From NCBI RefSeq assembly GCF_006088715.1, contig NZ_CP030771.1, positions 4,278,001-4,342,000 of the forward strand: DNA of 64,000 nt, given 5' to 3'. Under the pieces are notes generated by a model. That model made no database searches. It saw only the letters and a program-made list of their open reading frames with translations, and was not told where the DNA came from. The position numbers and the translations under genes were made by a program. Positions 60,508 through 64,000 of this stretch are shown piece by piece (positions within the stretch are counted from its first letter, which is position 1; each line of letters starts with the position of its first letter). The stretch comes from Streptomyces sp. YIM 121038 (GTDB lineage: Bacteria > Actinomycetota > Actinomycetes > Streptomycetales > Streptomycetaceae).

Positions 60508-61293
60508 ATGCCGCTGCTCCAGGGAAAGACCGTGATCGTCTCCGGCGTCGGCGCGGGGCTCGGCCACGAGGTGGCCGCGGCCGTCGTGGCCGAGGGCGGC
60601 AACGCCGTGCTCGGCGCGCGCACGGAGGCCAACCTCGCCAAGACCGCGGACCGGCTCGACCCCGAGGGCGCCCGCACCGCGTACCGGACGACGGACATCA
60701 CCGACGAGGCCCAGTGCGCGGCGCTCGCGGGCCTCGCCGTCGAGCGGTTCGGCCGCGTCGACGCGCTGGTCCAGGTCGCCGCGCTCGACAGCCACTTCGG
60801 CGGCCTCCAGGACGCGGACTTCGCCGCCTGGGCGAACGTCCTGGACGTGAATCTGCTCGGCTCGCTGCGCATGGCCCGCGCGTGCCTGCCCGCCCTGAAG
60901 GAGCGCGGCGGCTCGGTGGTCCTGATCGGCACGCAGTCGTCGGTGGCGGCCCCCTCGCAGGTGCGCCAGGCGGCGTACGCGGCGTCGAAGGGCGCGCTGA
61001 CCTCGGCGATGTACTCCCTGGCGCGCGAGCTGGGCCCGCTGCGGATCCGGGTCAACACCGTGCAGCCCGGCTGGATGTGGGGCCCGCCGGTCCAGGCGTA
61101 CGTGGCGCTGACCGCGCGGGCCGAGGGCGTGCCGGAGGACGAGGTGAAGCGGCGGCTCACCGCGCGCATGGCGCTGCCCGACCTGGCCACGGACGGGGAC
61201 GTGGCGCAGGCCTGCGTGTTCCTGGCCTCGGACCGGGCGCGGTCCATCACCGGGCAGTCGCTCCTGGTGAACGCGGGGGAGCTGATGCGCTGA
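60508..61293 (+). CDS. Short-chain dehydrogenase/reductase
   Basis: A 261-residue classical SDR. NAD(P) motif TVIVSGVGAGLGHEVAAA (residues 8-25), NAG-like VQVAALDSHFGG, VLDVNLLGSLRMARA, the catalytic serine in VLIGTQSSVAA and YAASK (Tyr/Lys pair near 155-159). It ends with the usual SITGQSLLVNAGELMR. The cofactor-loop lacks an obvious NADP arginine until GARTEAN. Substrate unknown. Divergent from the alpha/beta-barrel-like protein. Confidence 0.92.
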   Translation: MPLLQGKTVIVSGVGAGLGHEVAAAVVAEGGNAVLGARTEANLAKTADRLDPEGARTAYRTTDITDEAQCAALAGLAVERFGRVDALVQVAALDSHFGGLQDADFAAWANVLDVNLLGSLRMARACLPALKERGGSVVLIGTQSSVAAPSQVRQAAYAASKGALTSAMYSLARELGPLRIRVNTVQPGWMWGPPVQAYVALTARAEGVPEDEVKRRLTARMALPDLATDGDVAQACVFLASDRARSITGQSLLVNAGELMR

Positions 61294-61513
61294 GCCACCC
61301 GTCCCCCCTTCCCTCGCATGGTCACGTATGTGAATGAAGGTCGCCAACTCGAACGATTTTACGTCCTCTTGACCGTGCGGGCGGTTGTCCGCGCTGCGCG
61401 GCCGAACCGACGATGAGCGGGCCCTTCCCGGCCGCTTCCGCGCCGCACGGGTGAAGTCCCCACCAGATCAGCGGAGTTGACCGAGTTCACAAGGCGGACC
61501 CCGGGAGGGGGAT

Positions 61514-63076
61514 ATGAACGGTCTCGACTGGGCCGTGCTCATCGGCTACTTCGGCGTGATGGTCGCGATCGGCGTCTGGTCCCACCAGCGCGTGGACAAC
61601 GTCAGCGACTTCTTCACCGCCGGCGGCAAGATGCCGTGGTGGCTGTCCGGCATCTCGCACCACATGTCCGGCTACAGCGCGGTGATGTTCACCGGCTACG
61701 CCGGAATCGCCTACACGTACGGCGTCACGTCCTTCGTCACCTGGTCCTTCCCCATCGCGCTCGGCATCGCGATCGGCGCCCGCCTCTTCGCGCCGCGCAT
61801 CAACCGGCTGCGCTCGCGCCTGCACGTGGCGTCCCCGCTGGAGTATCTGAAGAACCGCTACGACCTGCCCACCCAGCAGGCGCTCGCCTGGTCCGGCATG
61901 CTCCTGAAGATCGTCGACGTGGGCGCGAAGTGGGCCGCGATCGCGACGCTCCTGTCCGTGTTCACCGGGGTCTCCCTGAACCAGGGCATCCTCATCACCG
62001 GCGCGGTCACCGCCGTGTACTGCACCATCGGCGGCCTGTGGGCGGACGCCCTGACCGAGCTGGGCCAGTTCGTCATCCAGCTGTTCGCCGGGATCGCGAT
62101 GTTCGTGGCCGTCGTCGTGAAGCTCGGCGACCACGGCGGCTTCTTCGGGGTGTGGGACCGCCCGGAGCTCGACGGCCACGCCAAGCCGCTGGTCGGCCCG
62201 TACGGCACGGTGTTCCTGCTCGCCTTCCTCTTCATCAAGCTCTTCGAGTACAACGGCGGCATGCTCAACCAGGCCCAGCGCTACATGGCCACGGCCAACG
62301 CCCGCGAGGCCGCGCGGTCCGCGAAGCTGTCCGCCGCGCTGTGGCTGGTGTGGCCGCTGGTCCTGTTCTTCCCCATGTGGATGTCGCCGCTCCTGGTCGA
62401 CGCGAAGAAGCCCGACGGGTCGGACGCGTACGCCCTGATGACCGAACAGCTCCTGCCGCACGGCCTGCTGGGCCTGGTCATCGTCGGCTTCTTCTCCCAC
62501 ACGATGGCCATGTGCTCCTCCGACGCCAACGCCATCGCGGCCGTCTTCACCCGCGACGTCGCGCCGGTCCTGTCCCGCAGGGCCCGGCAGTGGACGGACC
62601 GCGCGGGCCTCGTCGCGGCCCGCCTCACCACCGTCGTCTTCCTCGGCCTCTCCATGGCGGTGGCCACCCAGGTCAACTCCCCCACCTTCAACGACATCAT
62701 CACCGTCGTCATCAAGTGGGTCGCCGGGCTCATGGGCCCCATCGCCATCCCGATGATGCTCGGCCTGCTGCGCACCTTCCGGCGCTCGGGCCCCACGGCG
62801 GCGCTCACCAGCTGGGGCCTCGGCCTGCTCGCCTTCTGGCTGGTCAACTACCCCATCAGCTGGAACGTCGACGGGGGCGTGCCCCTCCAGTACCAGGTGT
62901 CCATACCGCTGGCGGTGTCGCTGGTCCTGTACGTCGTCATCGGCTGGATCAAGCCCGAGGACACGCCGGAGCGGGACGCGCTCATCGAGCGCATCAACAC
63001 GGACGACGACGGCTCCGCCGCCGCCCTTCCCCTGGCGGGGCAGGCTGAGGCCGCGCCTTCCAAGCCGGGTCCCTAG
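61514..63076 (+). CDS. Sodium:solute symporter (SSS family)
   Basis: A 520-residue transporter with about 13 membrane segments. Family signatures include VDNVSDFFTAGGKMPWWLSG in the first loop, MSGYSAVMFTGYAGIAYTYG in TM2 (sodium site region), TIGGLWADALTELGQFVIQL in TM5 and FSHTMAMCSSDANAIAAVFT in TM8. It takes up a small organic solute with sodium; sequence resembles the sialic acid/sugar branch but specificity is open. ATG 61514 has GGGAGGGGG upstream. Confidence 0.92.
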   Translation: MNGLDWAVLIGYFGVMVAIGVWSHQRVDNVSDFFTAGGKMPWWLSGISHHMSGYSAVMFTGYAGIAYTYGVTSFVTWSFPIALGIAIGARLFAPRINRLRSRLHVASPLEYLKNRYDLPTQQALAWSGMLLKIVDVGAKWAAIATLLSVFTGVSLNQGILITGAVTAVYCTIGGLWADALTELGQFVIQLFAGIAMFVAVVVKLGDHGGFFGVWDRPELDGHAKPLVGPYGTVFLLAFLFIKLFEYNGGMLNQAQRYMATANAREAARSAKLSAALWLVWPLVLFFPMWMSPLLVDAKKPDGSDAYALMTEQLLPHGLLGLVIVGFFSHTMAMCSSDANAIAAVFTRDVAPVLSRRARQWTDRAGLVAARLTTVVFLGLSMAVATQVNSPTFNDIITVVIKWVAGLMGPIAIPMMLGLLRTFRRSGPTAALTSWGLGLLAFWLVNYPISWNVDGGVPLQYQVSIPLAVSLVLYVVIGWIKPEDTPERDALIERINTDDDGSAAALPLAGQAEAAPSKPGP

Positions 63077-63103
63077 CGGGTGCCTCTTCGTCTGCGGGTC
63101 CGT

Positions 63104-63145
63104 CCTGGCTGGTCGCGCAGTTCCCCGCGCCCCTTCGGGGGCGCC
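63104..63145. repeat. Streptomyces interspersed repeat with UUCG hairpin
   Basis: GGCTGGTCGCGCAGTTCCCC is followed by the hairpin GCGCCCC-TTCG-GGGGCGC (63127-63144). This sequence type recurs many times in intergenic regions of Streptomyces genomes. A flanking GAAGCCGGGTCCCTA echoes AAGCCGGGTCCCTA at the end of the symporter gene (63062-63075). It probably acts as terminator for the symporter gene. Confidence 0.7.
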
Positions 63146-63187
63146 CTCGAAGCCGGGTCCCTAACGGCGGCGTGGTGGGATGGCTTC

Positions 63188-64000
63188 ATGCCCAGCGCGA
63201 GGCGCGTTCTTATCGTTGCGTACGACGACACGCAGATACTCGATGTCGCCTGTCCCAGCGGGGCGTTGGACATCGCGAACCGGTACGGGGCCGAGCCGCC
63301 GTACGAGATCGAGCTCGGCACCGTCGGCCGCGCCCCCGCGCGCAGCAGCTCGGGCATCGCCCTCGGAGCCGGGCGGAGCCTGGAGACGGTCGCCGGGCCG
63401 CTGGACACGCTGCTCGTGGCGGGCGGCGCCGGGTACGCGCGGGCGGCGGCCGACGCCCGCCTGGTCGCCCAGGTCCGGCGGCTCGCGCGCACGAGCCGCC
63501 GGATCGCCTCCGTGTGCACCGGCGCCTACGTCCTGGCCGCCGCCGGGCTCCTCGACCACCGCCGCGCCACCACCCACTGGGGCTACGGCGCCGAACTGGC
63601 CGCCCGGCACCCGGCGGTGGCCGTCGACACCGCCCCGCTGTACGTGCGCGACGGCAACGTCTACACCTCGGCGGGCGTCACCAGCGCCCTCGACCTCACC
63701 CTGTCCCTGATCGAGGACGACCACGGCCCGACCCTGGCCAGGGCGGTCGCCCGCGAACTCGTCTCGTATCTGCACCGGCCCGCCGACCAGGCGCAGATCA
63801 GCATGTTCCTGGCCGCGCCGCCGCCGGGCGACCGCCTGGTCCGGGACCTGGCGGCCCACATCGCCGCGCACCTCACCGAGGACCTGTCGCCCGCCGCGCT
63901 CGCCGCCCGCGCGGGCGTGAGCACCCGGCACCTGACCCGTCTGTTCGGCGCGCACCTCGGCACCACTCCGGCCCGCGCGGTGCGCGCCGCCCGCACGGAG
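63188..64000 (+). CDS. GlxA-family regulator (DJ-1/PfpI domain plus AraC HTH), cut by window edge
   Basis: 271 residues visible, no stop before base 64000. DJ-1/PfpI-like domain (residues 1-180): VLIVAYDDTQILDVACPSGA, the nucleophile-elbow region ASVCTGAYVLAAAGLLDHR (cysteine near 115) and NVYTSAGVTSALDLTLSLIE. The AraC HTH begins about residue 222 (IAAHLTEDLSPAALAARAGV, STRHLTRLFGAHLG). Family members regulate amine or stress responses. About 40-60 residues of the HTH should remain outside the window. Confidence 0.92.
   Translation, partial: MPSARRVLIVAYDDTQILDVACPSGALDIANRYGAEPPYEIELGTVGRAPARSSSGIALGAGRSLETVAGPLDTLLVAGGAGYARAAADARLVAQVRRLARTSRRIASVCTGAYVLAAAGLLDHRRATTHWGYGAELAARHPAVAVDTAPLYVRDGNVYTSAGVTSALDLTLSLIEDDHGPTLARAVARELVSYLHRPADQAQISMFLAAPPPGDRLVRDLAAHIAAHLTEDLSPAALAARAGVSTRHLTRLFGAHLGTTPARAVRAARTE

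Overview
This is a high-G+C actinobacterial chromosome segment, almost certainly Streptomyces. The evidence is extreme GC at third codon positions, frequent GTG starts, an XRE-DUF5753/DUF397 pair, Tat-like XRE/TPR regulators, a GPP34 protein and a typical Streptomyces UUCG-hairpin intergenic repeat.

The left two thirds (1 to about 42.6 kb) is accessory DNA made of two related integrative elements lying head to tail. Each has a DUF3631 ATPase, a DUF2637 membrane protein, a MobC-like accessory protein and a MOBP-type relaxase, in that order. A 44-bp direct repeat (15726-15769 and 42569-42612) is the 3' half of a tRNA-Arg(CCU) gene. It marks the junction between the elements and the right end of the second. 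Neither copy is preceded by the 5' half of the tRNA, so the intact tRNA and the integrase of the first element should lie left of the window.

Element A (1-15.7 kb, left end missing) carries the mobilisation block. Next comes a candidate RiPP locus: XRE/TPR regulator, small proteins, radical SAM enzyme, 45-residue peptide and APH-fold kinase. A decayed stretch follows, then a NarL-type two-component system with two secreted serine hydrolases and the wreck of a third.

Element B (15.7-42.6 kb, complete) starts with a tyrosine integrase and its XRE partner, an AlpA/Xis-like protein and the mobilisation block, in which the mobC reading frame is broken. Its cargo has three parts. The first is a translationally coupled kinase / LDH-like dehydrogenase / HPr-kinase-like operon beside a divergent XRE/TPR regulator and a SLOG-fold gene. 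The second is a full Wadjet (jetABCD) anti-plasmid operon. The third is a coupled UvrD-like helicase / DarT-like ADP-ribosyltransferase / ADP-ribosylglycohydrolase operon that looks like an uncommon defence or toxin-antitoxin module. No TraB/FtsK translocase or type IV secretion gene is present, so element B is probably mobilisable rather than self-transmissible.

From 42.6 kb rightwards the DNA looks like ordinary chromosome. It holds a flavoprotein, an AbiEii-like nucleotidyltransferase, a DegT-like aminotransferase coupled to a CelD-type GNAT, a DUF1648 membrane protein, a class A PBP, a MerR regulator, a polytopic membrane protein, a very long D,D-carboxypeptidase with TAVF-repeat cytoplasmic tail, GPP34, the XRE/DUF397 pair, an alpha/beta-barrel-like protein, an SDR, a sodium:solute symporter and a truncated GlxA-type regulator. 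Several genes here concern the cell wall or surface.
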